Below, piece after piece: positions 43,772-53,473 of a stretch of DNA of 64,000 nucleotides. Within the stretch, counting starts at the first letter, position 1; every line of letters begins with the position of its first letter. Location: the NCBI GenBank assembly GCA_002309015.1, contig DBWM01000012.1, positions 561 through 64,560 on the forward strand. The letters are read 5' to 3'. Below the pieces are notes generated by a model. That model searched no databases. It saw only the letters and a list, made by a program, of their open reading frames with translations, and had not been told where the DNA came from. A program made the position numbers and the translations under genes. This DNA is from Myxococcales bacterium UBA1238 (lineage in GTDB: Bacteria > Myxococcota_A > Bradymonadia > UBA7976 > UBA1532).

Positions 43772-45469
43772 ATGGCCGAACAACTGGGTGAGTTGCTGGT
43801 CCGCGAGAACTTGATTTCGCTCAGTCAGCTCAAGCAAGCACAGGATTCACAACGCAAAACGGGCGATCGACTGGCTTATACGCTCACCAAAATGGGCATG
43901 GTGGGCGAACGCGATCTGACCAAGTTTTTGTCGAAACATTACGGCGTCCCTTCGATCAACCTCGACGACTACCACATCGACGACGAGATCATTCAGCTGA
44001 TCCCCAAGGAGCTGGCGTATCAGCATCAGGTGGTGCCGATTAACCGCCTGGGCTCGTCGCTCGTGGTCGCCATGAGCGATCCGTCCAACCTGCACGCCAT
44101 CGACGACATCAAATTCCACACCAACTACAAAATTGAGGTCGTCGTCGCAGCCGAAGAATCGATCCGCCGCTGCATCGAGCATTACTACAACCCGCAGGAC
44201 AACCAGTACGAGCAGATCCTCGACGATATCGATGCCGAAGAAGTCGAGGTGGCAGAAAGCGAATCAGAAGAGGACATCGTCGATCTCGAGCGCTCGAGCG
44301 AGGATGCCCCGGTGGTGCGGCTGGTCAACCTGATCCTCGTGGACGCGATCAAAAAGAACGCCTCCGATATTCACATCGAGCCTTACGAAAAATCGTTCCG
44401 CGTCCGCTACCGCATCGACGGTATTTTATACGAGGTGATGACGCCGCCGTTAAAGCTCAAGAACGCGATCACGAGCCGTATCAAGATCATGGCGAGCCTC
44501 GACATCGCCGAGCGCCGTCTGCCGCAGGATGGTCGTATCAAGATCAAGATGGGCGGCGGCAAGGAGATGGACTTCCGCGTCAGCGTGCTGCCCTGCCTGT
44601 TCGGCGAAAAGGTGGTTTTGCGTTTGCTCGATAAGGGCAACCTGCAGCTCGATATGACCAAGCTCGGATTTGAACCGGCGCAGCTGCAAATCTTTAAAGA
44701 CGCGATCCACAAGCCTTACGGCATGGTGCTGGTAACGGGCCCCACCGGTTCGGGCAAGACGACCACGCTCTATTCGGCGCTCTCGGAACTCAACAAGACC
44801 ACCGACAACATTTCGACGGCGGAGGATCCGGTCGAGTTCAACCTGGCGGGCATCAACCAGGTGCAAATGCACGATGCGATCGGGCTCAACTTTGCGGCGG
44901 CGCTGCGTTCCTTCCTGCGGCAGGACCCCGACATCATCATGGTGGGCGAGATCCGCGACTACGAAACCGCCGAAATAGCCGTCAAATCCGCATTGACCGG
45001 CCACATGGTGCTCTCGACGCTGCACACCAACGACGCGCCTTCATCGATCCACCGTCTGCTCAACATGGGTATCGAGCCCTTCCTGCTCACCGCTTCGGTC
45101 AACGCGATCATGGCCCAGCGTCTGGCGCGCCGCATCTGCAAAGACTGCAAGGAGCCGATCAAGGTGGATCCGCAGCAGCTCATCAGCCTGGGCATGAGCC
45201 CCGAAGACGCCGAAAAAGCGCAAATCATGCACGGCGCCGGCTGCAAGACCTGCAACAACACCGGATTCAAGGGCCGCGTCGCACTTTACGAAGTGATGCC
45301 GATGCTCGATGAACTCAAAGATTTGGTCATCCAGGGGGCCTCTTCCGTTGAACTCAAGCGCGAAGCGATGCGCCTGGGCATGAAGACCCTGCGACAATCC
45401 GCCCTCACCAAACTGGCCGAGGGTACCACCACCATTTCCGAGGTCGTCCGATCCTCGGCTGCCGATTAA
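43772..45469 (+). CDS. pilB: Type IV pilus extension ATPase PilB
   Basis: This 565-residue GspE/PilB ATPase powers pilus polymerisation at the inner membrane. It has an MshEN-type N-terminal domain (LGELLVRENLISLSQLKQAQ) and an acidic linker near residues 150-175. Walker A GPTGSGKTTTLY is near 323, and the Asp and His boxes are IIMVGEIRDYETA and STLHTNDAPSS. The tetracysteine zinc site is CKDCKEP with GCKTCNNTG. The ribosome site GAGGGG supports the start. First gene of pilBTCSR. Confidence 0.97.
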   Translation: MAEQLGELLVRENLISLSQLKQAQDSQRKTGDRLAYTLTKMGMVGERDLTKFLSKHYGVPSINLDDYHIDDEIIQLIPKELAYQHQVVPINRLGSSLVVAMSDPSNLHAIDDIKFHTNYKIEVVVAAEESIRRCIEHYYNPQDNQYEQILDDIDAEEVEVAESESEEDIVDLERSSEDAPVVRLVNLILVDAIKKNASDIHIEPYEKSFRVRYRIDGILYEVMTPPLKLKNAITSRIKIMASLDIAERRLPQDGRIKIKMGGGKEMDFRVSVLPCLFGEKVVLRLLDKGNLQLDMTKLGFEPAQLQIFKDAIHKPYGMVLVTGPTGSGKTTTLYSALSELNKTTDNISTAEDPVEFNLAGINQVQMHDAIGLNFAAALRSFLRQDPDIIMVGEIRDYETAEIAVKSALTGHMVLSTLHTNDAPSSIHRLLNMGIEPFLLTASVNAIMAQRLARRICKDCKEPIKVDPQQLISLGMSPEDAEKAQIMHGAGCKTCNNTGFKGRVALYEVMPMLDELKDLVIQGASSVELKREAMRLGMKTLRQSALTKLAEGTTTISEVVRSSAAD

Positions 45470-45495
45470 CCGAGCAAAACTGAACCGAGCAAAAT

Positions 45496-46563
45496 ATGGC
45501 CAGCTTGCATCAACTGTTGACCCTGATGGTCGAAAAAGGCGCCTCCGATCTCCACATCACCACCGGATCGCCGCCGCAATTGCGCATCGACGGGCATCTG
45601 ATCCCCACAAAAACGCCGCCGCTCTCACGCGAGGAGACACAAATCCTGTGCTACTCGATTCTGACCGAATCGCAGCGCCACAAGTTTGAGCAGCAAAACG
45701 AGCTCGATTTGAGCTTTGGCGTAAAGGGGCTCTGCCGGTTCCGCGCCAACATCTTCGTGCAGCGCGGCGCGGTTTCGGGCGCCTTCCGCGTGATCCCCAC
45801 CAAGATTCACTCGTTTAAGGAACTGGGCCTGCCCTCGACCGTAGAAGAGCTGACGACCAAGCATAACGGGCTCATTTTGGTGACGGGGCCTACGGGCTCG
45901 GGCAAATCGACGACGCTCGCTTCGATGGTCGACAAGATCAACACCGAGCAGCATTATCACATTCTCACCATTGAAGATCCCATCGAATACCTCCACCCGC
46001 ACAAGAACTGCATCGTCAACCAGCGCGAGGTGGGCTCGGACACGATGGACTTTAAAAACGCGCTCCGTTACGTGCTGCGCCAGGATCCAGATGTGGTGCT
46101 CATCGGCGAGATGCGCGACCTGGAGACCGTCGAAGCCGCCCTGCAGATCAGCGAAACCGGCCACCTTTGCATGGGCACGCTCCACACCAACTCCGCCGTG
46201 CAGTCGATCACCCGTATCATCGATATGTTCCCGCCCCACCAGCAGGGTCAGGTGCGCGCGCAGCTGAGCTTTGTGCTCGAAGGCGTCGTGAGCCAGCAGC
46301 TGATCCCGCGCATCAACGGCGGCCGTTCGCTCGCGTGCGAGATCATGGTCCCCACCGCCGCCATCCGAAACCTGATCCGCGAAGACAAGCTGCACCAGAT
46401 TTACAGCCAGATGCAGGTGGGCCAGACGCGCTACGGCATGCAGACTATGAATCAGTCGCTGCTCATGCTCCTGCAAGGTGGCGAAATCTCGCTCGAAACC
46501 GCCCTCGCGCGATCCAACGACGCGGAAGAACTCAAAAACATGATTCAGCAGGCATCCCGCTAA
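45496..46563 (+). CDS. pilT: Type IV pilus retraction ATPase PilT
   Basis: This 355-residue PilT ATPase drives pilus depolymerisation, which powers twitching or S-type motility. It begins with a PilT PAS-like domain (KGASDLHITTGSPPQLRIDG). Walker A is GPTGSGKSTTLASM near 131, with VVLIGEMRDLETVE and LCMGTLHTNSAVQ. AIRNLIREDKLHQIYSQMQ near the end is the AIRNLIRE motif needed for retraction. 26 bases separate it from pilB. Confidence 0.97.
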   Translation: MASLHQLLTLMVEKGASDLHITTGSPPQLRIDGHLIPTKTPPLSREETQILCYSILTESQRHKFEQQNELDLSFGVKGLCRFRANIFVQRGAVSGAFRVIPTKIHSFKELGLPSTVEELTTKHNGLILVTGPTGSGKSTTLASMVDKINTEQHYHILTIEDPIEYLHPHKNCIVNQREVGSDTMDFKNALRYVLRQDPDVVLIGEMRDLETVEAALQISETGHLCMGTLHTNSAVQSITRIIDMFPPHQQGQVRAQLSFVLEGVVSQQLIPRINGGRSLACEIMVPTAAIRNLIREDKLHQIYSQMQVGQTRYGMQTMNQSLLMLLQGGEISLETALARSNDAEELKNMIQQASR

Positions 46564-46719
46564 AAACCGAATCCTCTCCCCCGAAACCGCGCATTCTCCC
46601 TCCTTTTGAGTTCAAAGAGCCTCCCATTCCCTAAAAATGCCATTCTCCCGGCATAAAAGTTTCGCGCAGCTCAACTTGCCGTTAAGATCCCCCCAATTTT
46701 TCAAAAAAGGGAACAGCCG

Positions 46720-47931
46720 ATGGCCGATTGGATGTGGGAAGGCAGAACGCGTACCGGTGAAGCGCGCAAAGGGGTGATGGATGCGGAGACGGAGGAGGAA
46801 GTTCAGCAGCGCCTGCGCCAGCAAAACATCATTCCCGACAAGATTCAGAAGAAGGCGAAAGGATTTACGATTTCGCTGCCGGGGATGGGCGGAAGCGTCA
46901 AATCGCAGGAGCTCGTCATCTTTGTGCGCCAGTTTGCCACCATGATCGACGCCGGTTTGCCGCTGGTGCAATGCCTCGACATCCTCGCCTCGCAGGAAGA
47001 GAACAAATACTTCCAAAAGATTTTGTACGAGGTGAAACAAAACGTCGAAGGCGGCTCCACCTTTGCCGACGCCCTGCGCAAATACCCCAAGGTATTCGAT
47101 ACGCTGTTTGTAAACCTGATCGCCGCAGGCGAAATCGGCGGTATCCTCGACACCATCCTGAACCGACTCGCCTCTTACATCGAGCGCAACGTCAAAATCG
47201 TACGCCAGGTGAAAGGCGCCATGACCTACCCCATCGCCATCCTGGTGATCTGCGTTTTGATCACCTCCGGCTTGCTCAAATGGGTGGTCCCCACCTTCGC
47301 TTCGATGTTCCAGGACATGGGCGGCGATATGCCCGCGCTCACCGCTTACGTGATCAAAACCTCGGAATGGTTCCAAGAATACTTTTTATATGTTTTTGGA
47401 ATCATCGTCGCACTACTCATCATTTTTATCAAAACCATCCGCACCGAAAAGGGGCGCCGCGCCTTCGACAAAATCCTGCTCAAATCGCCGCTCATCGGCA
47501 ACGTGCTGCGCAAAAGCGCCGTGGCCAAGTTTACGCGTACCTTTGGCACCATGATCTCCTCGGGCGTGCCGATTTTGGACGGCCTCGACATCGTCGCCAA
47601 AGCCGCCGGCAACTACGTGATCCAGGATGCGATTTTATATGCGCGCACCAAGGTCTCCGAAGGCAGCAACCTGGCGCCCCCGCTCGAAGAGACCGGCGTT
47701 TTCCCGGGCATGGTGATGCAGATGATCGCCGTGGGCGAAAGCACCGGCGCCATGGACGTGATGCTTCAAAAGATTGCCGATTTTTATGAAGAGGAAGCGG
47801 AGCTCGCCATCGCGAGCATGACCAAGATGATGGAGCCCCTGATGATGGTGTTCATCGGCGGCATCGCGGGAACCATCGTAATTTCAATGTATTTGCCCAT
47901 TTTCTCGATGGCTGGCAACGTCCAGACCTGA
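46720..47931 (+). CDS. pilC: Type IV pilus inner-membrane platform protein PilC
   Basis: This 403-residue protein has two GspF/PilC domains (about 70-190 and 275-395), each with membrane segments, and the typical FVRQFATMIDAGLPLVQ and FTRTFGTMISSGVPILDG. It anchors PilB and PilT in the membrane. AAAGGGA precedes the start. About 155 bases separate it from pilT, with no gene and no terminator between. Confidence 0.96.
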   Translation: MADWMWEGRTRTGEARKGVMDAETEEEVQQRLRQQNIIPDKIQKKAKGFTISLPGMGGSVKSQELVIFVRQFATMIDAGLPLVQCLDILASQEENKYFQKILYEVKQNVEGGSTFADALRKYPKVFDTLFVNLIAAGEIGGILDTILNRLASYIERNVKIVRQVKGAMTYPIAILVICVLITSGLLKWVVPTFASMFQDMGGDMPALTAYVIKTSEWFQEYFLYVFGIIVALLIIFIKTIRTEKGRRAFDKILLKSPLIGNVLRKSAVAKFTRTFGTMISSGVPILDGLDIVAKAAGNYVIQDAILYARTKVSEGSNLAPPLEETGVFPGMVMQMIAVGESTGAMDVMLQKIADFYEEEAELAIASMTKMMEPLMMVFIGGIAGTIVISMYLPIFSMAGNVQT

Positions 47932-47943
47932 TGGAATGCGCGC

Positions 47944-49542
47944 ATGTCGCAGAATGCAGCCCTCAATTTAGGCCGCCTGATCCGCCTGATGGCGGTGCGC
48001 GTCGCGCTGATCACCCTCCTTTTAGGCTCAACGCTGCTGTTTGATGTTTTTGGCCGGGAGCCGCTGAACGCCCACACCCAGTTCCCGATTCTCTTTTTAA
48101 TCATCGGTACTTACGTTTTAACGCTGATTCACGCGTTTTTGCTGCACCGCTTTCCACTGCGGCTCCGTTTTTTGGCGGCGTTGCAGATCCTTGGGGATTT
48201 GGTGCTCTCAGCGGCGGTCATCTACATCACGGGCGGAGCCGAGAGCCCCTATTTATTTTTATGGGCACTCACGGTGCTCTCTGCGAGCCTGCTCTTTGGA
48301 CGCAGAGGAGGTCTCTCTATCGCTTTTTTAGCGATCCTGCTGCTCATCCTGCTTACCGTTCAGCGCATCATCGCCTGGAACGCATTGCCGGCTCCAAGCA
48401 TCGAGATCTTACGGCGACTGCTGGTCAACGCGATCACCCATATGACGGCGATCCTGCTCATCGGCCTGCTTTCAGGCTATCTGAGCGATCAGCTGCGCGC
48501 CACAAACCAGCAACTGCGCTTTGCAAACCGCGATCTGGCCCAGTTAGAGGCTTTAAACCAACAGATCCTCACATCCATTCGCAGCGGGCTATTAAGCTAT
48601 CGCAGCGATTTTACAGTCCTTTTTGCAAATCCAGCCGCATTGCAGCTGCTCGGGCTCACCCTTCAGGAGCTCACGGCCGAACCGATCATCAAGCGGTTTC
48701 CCAAGCTGGAACATGCAGAGACTACAGACTGGGAGGAATCTTATCCCACGCCCGACGGGGAGCGCATTTTACAATTCAGCCTTTCGCCGCTCGATGCGCC
48801 CGATGCACCGGGAGGTTGGATCCTGAGCCTCCACGATCAAACGCGCCTGCGTCAAATGGAGCAACAGGCCGAGCGCAGTTCGAGGCTCGCCGCCATCGGC
48901 AAGATGGCCGCAGGGATCGCCCACGAGATCCGCAATCCCTTAGCCGCCATCAGCGGCAGCATTCAAATGCTGAACGATCTCGCAGCCCCCGATTCGCTCG
49001 AACTCAAACTGAGCGGCATCATTCACCGCGAAGCGGAGCGCTTAAACCATCTGGTCACCGATTTTTTGCGCCTCGCCCGCCCTGCGCCTCCCCAAAAAGC
49101 GCGCTTTAACGCCCGCATCTGGCTCGAAGAGATCGCCTCTTTATTTAAATCCGAAGCGAACGGCATCACATTCACGCTCGATTGCCCGGGAGATGCGATG
49201 GTCGAAGCCGACGGCGAACAGCTGAGGCAGGTGATCTGGAACCTGCTCAAAAACGCAGCCGAGGCGCGCGCAACCCAAATCACCTTAAAATGCGAGGCGT
49301 TACCCCACGAGGCGCGCCTTTGCTTCACCGACGACGGATCCGGCATTCCGCCCGACATCCAAAAGAAAATCTTCGATCCCTTTTACACCACAAAAGACAC
49401 GGGCAGCGGCCTCGGTTTGGCGGTCGTTCACCGCATTGTGGAGGAGCATGGCGGTCAAATCGAGCTGCAATCAATGCCCCACCACACGCAGTTTACGGTG
49501 CATTTACCCATTTCCCCTATCGCCCCAAAGGAGCCAGCATGA
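47944..49542 (+). CDS. pilS: Sensor histidine kinase PilS
   Basis: This 532-residue kinase has about six N-terminal membrane segments (20-180), a PAS-like region (about 205-300), the H box AAGIAHEIRNPLAAISGS (phospho-His), and a HATPase domain with WNLLKNAAEARA, FTDDGSGIPPD and TGSGLGLAVV. In other bacteria PilS senses pilin in the membrane and phosphorylates PilR. It is 12 bases downstream of pilC and overlaps pilR by ATGA. Confidence 0.94.
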   Translation: MSQNAALNLGRLIRLMAVRVALITLLLGSTLLFDVFGREPLNAHTQFPILFLIIGTYVLTLIHAFLLHRFPLRLRFLAALQILGDLVLSAAVIYITGGAESPYLFLWALTVLSASLLFGRRGGLSIAFLAILLLILLTVQRIIAWNALPAPSIEILRRLLVNAITHMTAILLIGLLSGYLSDQLRATNQQLRFANRDLAQLEALNQQILTSIRSGLLSYRSDFTVLFANPAALQLLGLTLQELTAEPIIKRFPKLEHAETTDWEESYPTPDGERILQFSLSPLDAPDAPGGWILSLHDQTRLRQMEQQAERSSRLAAIGKMAAGIAHEIRNPLAAISGSIQMLNDLAAPDSLELKLSGIIHREAERLNHLVTDFLRLARPAPPQKARFNARIWLEEIASLFKSEANGITFTLDCPGDAMVEADGEQLRQVIWNLLKNAAEARATQITLKCEALPHEARLCFTDDGSGIPPDIQKKIFDPFYTTKDTGSGLGLAVVHRIVEEHGGQIELQSMPHHTQFTVHLPISPIAPKEPA

Positions 49543-50939
49543 GCCGCATTCTGGTCATCGACGACGAGCTTTCGATGCGAGAAATGCTCGAAATCTTTTT
49601 TGAACGCGAAGGTCACCAGGTCACTTGCGTCTCGGACGGCCAGCAGGGCATTGCCGCACTGCAGGAAGCTTGCTTCGACATGGTGATCACCGATTTGCGA
49701 ATGCCCAACTGCGGCGGCATGCAGGTGCTCGAATATTGTCAGGAAAATTACCCCGACGTGCCCGTGATCGTAATGACCGCCTTTGCGAGCACCGACACCG
49801 CCATCACCGCCATGAAGCTCGGCGCCTGCGATTACTTCACAAAACCCTTTAAACTCGACCAGGTGCGCACGGTCATCGACGACGCTCTGGAACGCCGCAA
49901 GATCGTGCTCGAAAGCCGCGCCGCGCGAACCAGCCTCTCCGCCGATCCCTCCGGGCATATCGTGGGCCAAAGCCCCGCCATGCTCGCGCTCTTCAACATG
50001 ATCGCCCGCATCGCCAAAACCCGCACCAGCATTTTGATTCTAGGCGAAAGCGGTACCGGAAAAGAGCTCATCGCCCGCGCCATCCACGCCCAAAGCGACC
50101 GAAAAGAAAAGGGATTTTACGTAGTCAACTGCGGTGCCATTCCCGAAAACCTGATCGAAAGCGAGCTCTTTGGTCACAAAAAAGGCAGCTTCACCGGCGC
50201 CCTTTCGGATCACGTGGGGCTCTTTCAGGCAGCCGACGGCGGTACCCTGTTTTTGGATGAAGTCAGCGAGCTGCCGCTCTCGATGCAGGTCAAACTCCTC
50301 CGCGCCCTGCAGGAACGCAAGATCAAGCCCATCGGCGAAACCCGCGAGCTGCCCGTCAACGTGCGCGTGATCAGCGCCACCAACCGCGATCTCGAAGCCG
50401 AGGTCAAAGCGGGCCGATTCCGCGAGGATCTGTATTACCGCTTAAACGTGATCGCCCTCGAATTGCCACCCCTGCGCGATCGCCCGGCCGACATTCCCCT
50501 TTTGGCGCAACATTTTCTGAAGCGCTTTGCCGCCGACTACCAGAAGCCGGTGACCGATTTTGAGCCCTCGGCCCTCCATGCGCTCAGGCGCTACGCGTTC
50601 CCGGGCAACGTGCGCGAACTGCAGAATCTTGTGGAGCGGGCGGTCGCCCTCGAAGAGGGACAAAAATTGTCCCTAAAGAGTTTTCCAAAGTCAATTCAAG
50701 AAATTGCGCGTCCCATCACGACATCGCTGCCGCCATTGCCCATCATCGAATGGAATCAGAGCGAGACGGGCTTAAACCTCGAAGAGGCGGTCGATGCGGT
50801 GGAACGCCGCTTAATTTCACAGGCGCTGGAGCAAACCGAAGGCAAAAAGAAAGCCGCCGCACGCCTTTTGGGCATCACGTTCCGTTCGCTCCGCTATCGC
50901 CTTCAAAAACTCGACATCAAGGCAGACGATGAAGAATAG
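49539..50939 (+). CDS. pilR: Sigma-54 dependent response regulator PilR
   Basis: This 466-residue NtrC-type activator has a receiver domain (LVIDDELSMREML, phospho-Asp in VITDLRMP), an AAA+ domain with Walker A LGESGTGKELIARAIH and the sigma-54 contact loop GSFTGA, and a Fis-type helix-turn-helix (GKKKAAARLLGITFRSLRYRL). PilR activates pilA from a sigma-54 promoter; one is present directly downstream. The start is set by the ATGA overlap with pilS. Confidence 0.95.
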   Translation: MSRILVIDDELSMREMLEIFFEREGHQVTCVSDGQQGIAALQEACFDMVITDLRMPNCGGMQVLEYCQENYPDVPVIVMTAFASTDTAITAMKLGACDYFTKPFKLDQVRTVIDDALERRKIVLESRAARTSLSADPSGHIVGQSPAMLALFNMIARIAKTRTSILILGESGTGKELIARAIHAQSDRKEKGFYVVNCGAIPENLIESELFGHKKGSFTGALSDHVGLFQAADGGTLFLDEVSELPLSMQVKLLRALQERKIKPIGETRELPVNVRVISATNRDLEAEVKAGRFREDLYYRLNVIALELPPLRDRPADIPLLAQHFLKRFAADYQKPVTDFEPSALHALRRYAFPGNVRELQNLVERAVALEEGQKLSLKSFPKSIQEIARPITTSLPPLPIIEWNQSETGLNLEEAVDAVERRLISQALEQTEGKKKAAARLLGITFRSLRYRLQKLDIKADDEE

Positions 50940-50977
50940 CCCATCCACAAACAGCACCGCTAATGGTGCCAAAATTT

Positions 50978-50988
50978 GTCACTGTGAC
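50978..50988 (+). promoter_or_regulatory. Candidate PilR enhancer site upstream of pilA
   Basis: GTCAC-T-GTGAC is a perfect 11-bp inverted repeat, extended to a near-palindrome by TTT and AAA. A third half-site GGTCAC lies at 50995-51000. It is about 60 bases before the -24 box, a common place for activators of sigma-54 promoters. That PilR binds here is inference. Confidence 0.45.
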
Positions 50989-51044
50989 GCAAAGGGTCAC
51001 CCCCAGACCGAGTCCAAAATCCGCACGACATCATGGACTCAAAG

Positions 51045-51061
51045 TTGGCACGCTTCTTGCA
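51045..51061 (+). promoter_or_regulatory. Sigma-54 promoter of pilA
   Basis: TTGGCAC (51045-51051) and TTGCA (51057-51061) match the -24/-12 consensus with correct spacing. The pilA start is 33 bases downstream. Confidence 0.9.
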
Positions 51062-51093
51062 TTAAGGATAGGCGTGTAGCGAAAGGATACTCA

Positions 51094-51600
51094 ATGACGC
51101 GAAACGCGCGAGCGCAGCAAAGGGGCATGACGCTCATCGAACTGATGATCGTCGTCGTGATCCTGAGCGTGCTCTCACTGGTCGCCATGAGCGCTTACGA
51201 GCGTTACATCTATTCCGCACGCAATGCCGAAGCGGTTCAAATGCTCGGCGCCGTGCGGGTCGCTCAGGAAACGTACTTTGAATCCTTTGGCCAATATTGC
51301 GGCAGCAGTACGGTCGCAGTCTGGCCCACATCGGTGCCCTTTTCGGTCAAGCTTCCCTGGGATACGCCTCCCGAAGGCAACGCCTGGCGCGATTTGGGCT
51401 TAAAGACGCCGGGACAAGTCTGGTTCCAGTACCAGCTTTCCGCAGGCGCCAAAAACGGCAGCTCGTCCATCTTTTTAGACACGACGAAACCGTGGTTCTG
51501 GGCGCGCGCAGTCGGCGATTTTGACGGCAACGGCGCTCAATCGACGTTTGAAATCACCTCGCAAAGCGACGAGGTCTACAGTTACAACCGAAATCGTTAG
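51094..51600 (+). CDS. pilA: Major type IV pilin PilA
   Basis: This 168-residue prepilin has a short leader (MTRNARAQQRG), a cleavage site G-MTLIELMIVV with Glu5, and a hydrophobic helix. The globular domain has only one Cys (QYCGSS), and the end lacks the cysteine loop of the other two pilins here. Its place directly after pilR, behind a sigma-54 promoter, makes it the likely major pilin, as in M. xanthus. AAAGGA supports the start; a longer frame upstream has no prepilin signal at its N-terminus. Confidence 0.92.
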   Translation: MTRNARAQQRGMTLIELMIVVVILSVLSLVAMSAYERYIYSARNAEAVQMLGAVRVAQETYFESFGQYCGSSTVAVWPTSVPFSVKLPWDTPPEGNAWRDLGLKTPGQVWFQYQLSAGAKNGSSSIFLDTTKPWFWARAVGDFDGNGAQSTFEITSQSDEVYSYNRNR

Positions 51601-51679
51601 GTTTCACTTTTTTTTCAGAGCCGTAGGGCTCAATTTCTAAAACCGACCGTTAAGGTCACAAACATTTGGAGTTTTTACC

Positions 51680-52249
51680 ATGCGTAAGACCAACAAAAAG
51701 CCCTCCGGCTTCACCCTGATCGAGCTCATGATCGTCGTCGCCATCATCGGCATCCTGGCCGCCGTCGCCATCCCGGCCTTCATGAAGTACATCCGCCGCT
51801 CCAAGACCACCGAAGCGACCATGAACATCCGCAAGATGTTCGACAGCTCCGTGACATATTTCTCGGATGAGCACAGCGATCGCAGCGGAAACGCAATCGA
51901 TCGCCAATTCCCCAAGACTCAGGCTAGAACACCTGGTAATCCTTCAGACTCAGATATGATGTGCCCCGGTGGTAGCTCCAGGAAATATACTCCTGAGAAG
52001 ACCGGAAAAGATAGCATTTGGGCTACCGAAACTTGGAATGCCTTGAACTTTGCCATCGACGATCCTTTCTACTATGCATATAGCTATGATAGCAAAGGCG
52101 TTGGCCACAATTCTCAATTCACCGCCCGTGCAGAAGGCGACCTCGACTGCAATGAGACTTTGTCTCTCTTCGAGCGCGTTGCTACCGTTGACGATCGTAA
52201 CAACGTCGTCGGTGGTGCGGGCCTCTACATTGCCAACGAACTCGAGTAA
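51680..52249 (+). CDS. Second type IV pilin of the locus
   Basis: This 189-residue prepilin has the site SG-FTLIELMIVVAIIG and then AIPAFMKYIRRSKTTEATMNI. The C-terminal part (NAIDRQFP, DSDMMCPGG, FTARAEGDLDCNETLSLFERV) matches the pilin at 40397, not PilA. The ribosome site is weak. Base composition changes inside the gene: the leader and helix are GC-rich, while after about 51920 the sequence is AT-richer, like the following genes. It may be a minor pilin or a pseudopilin. The GAGCC/GGCTC hairpin at about 51619-51632, before it, has no downstream T run. Confidence 0.88.
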   Translation: MRKTNKKPSGFTLIELMIVVAIIGILAAVAIPAFMKYIRRSKTTEATMNIRKMFDSSVTYFSDEHSDRSGNAIDRQFPKTQARTPGNPSDSDMMCPGGSSRKYTPEKTGKDSIWATETWNALNFAIDDPFYYAYSYDSKGVGHNSQFTARAEGDLDCNETLSLFERVATVDDRNNVVGGAGLYIANELE

Positions 52250-52291
52250 TCCCCTCTTTTCTCTTCCAATTTCCTCTATTCCATCCCCTCT

Positions 52292-53473
52292 ATGAAATTG
52301 AATGCATCGGACCGCGCGATGTCGCGCGGCTTCGCTGATCATGCCCCCCTTTTCTATACGATTGCCGCTTCAGCACTCGTTTTAGTCACAATACTACAAT
52401 ACCTTATCATCATGGCATCGGCCATTGCGGCAAAAGAATTGCCCGACAACGCCGAATACCAAATTGCAGACTGGTTAATTAATTACCAAGGCGGTTTTGT
52501 ACGCAGGGGATTCATAGGCCAGCTGCTGTATTTCATTTCCGACAGTCCATCTGTCACTATGTATATCACGCTCTCTCTGCAAGCAGGAATTCTCATTGTG
52601 GCCACAACCCTCACAATGCGTCTCTTCTTAAAAACACAGCGTGAGCTTACCTGGTGTATTTTCCTCTTCTCGCCTCTATTCTTTATCGAATTCCAATTTT
52701 TAAATGAATATGGCTCTTTCTTTAAAGAAATTATCGTTTACTTAGCGCTTCCGCTCTATCTTTTAGGATTGCATAACAATCAGCGTTGGCAACGCATCCT
52801 CGCTATGATGATCTATACAGTGGGGGCTTTCTCACATGAGCTCATCTCGCTCTGCATCATCTTTTTTGTTTGGCCCATTTGGCAAGCCATTCGTGAACAA
52901 AATCGGCGCGATTTATGGCCTGAGCTCATTCCCCTGGTGCTCATCGCTGGGATTTCAGCCATAACCGCATTTTTATTCAATGGAAATCCAGAGATTTCAA
53001 AAGGCATCTGCCAATCACTGATCATTAAAGGTTTCGATCCCATGATCTGTGAATGTGGATCCATTGGATGGATCAGCAGCGATATCAACGGAACCCTCGC
53101 ATGGAGCAACATATTAAAAGATGGTGGCTACGTCATCTGGCCTTATGTGGGGGAAGCTGTTGTGGGTTCTATCCCTTTCTTTGCCATTAAGGATCTGAAA
53201 CGCCATCTTATCTGGCTGATATTAGGGCTCATCGCGTTCGCACCTCTTTTTATTCTGGCATACGACTATGGTCGATGGATGAGCTTGTTTTTCACTTTGA
53301 GCGCAATCAACTTCTTCTATATCTCAATCCACAAGGATTTCGCACTTCGCAAGATCTCGCTGATTCCCATCCTGCTCTATTGCTGCTGCTGGAGCGTAAC
53401 CCATTTTCTGGCACATACCTTTAACTTCGGATTGCTGAATCCGATTGCTTTATACTTGTTTCAAAACATGTAA
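52292..53473 (+). CDS. Polytopic membrane protein of glycan-locus type
   Basis: This 393-residue protein has about nine membrane segments. It contains WLINYQGGFVRRGFIGQLLY near 65-84 and YDYGRWMSLFFTLSA near 325. The GGFVRRG and Y-x-RW motifs occur in a family of integral membrane proteins in polysaccharide gene clusters, whose activity is not established. It is AT-rich compared with the window. It lies 43 bases after a pilin gene; linkage to pilin or surface glycan modification is possible. The start has no strong ribosome site. Confidence 0.6.
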   Translation: MKLNASDRAMSRGFADHAPLFYTIAASALVLVTILQYLIIMASAIAAKELPDNAEYQIADWLINYQGGFVRRGFIGQLLYFISDSPSVTMYITLSLQAGILIVATTLTMRLFLKTQRELTWCIFLFSPLFFIEFQFLNEYGSFFKEIIVYLALPLYLLGLHNNQRWQRILAMMIYTVGAFSHELISLCIIFFVWPIWQAIREQNRRDLWPELIPLVLIAGISAITAFLFNGNPEISKGICQSLIIKGFDPMICECGSIGWISSDINGTLAWSNILKDGGYVIWPYVGEAVVGSIPFFAIKDLKRHLIWLILGLIAFAPLFILAYDYGRWMSLFFTLSAINFFYISIHKDFALRKISLIPILLYCCCWSVTHFLAHTFNFGLLNPIALYLFQNM

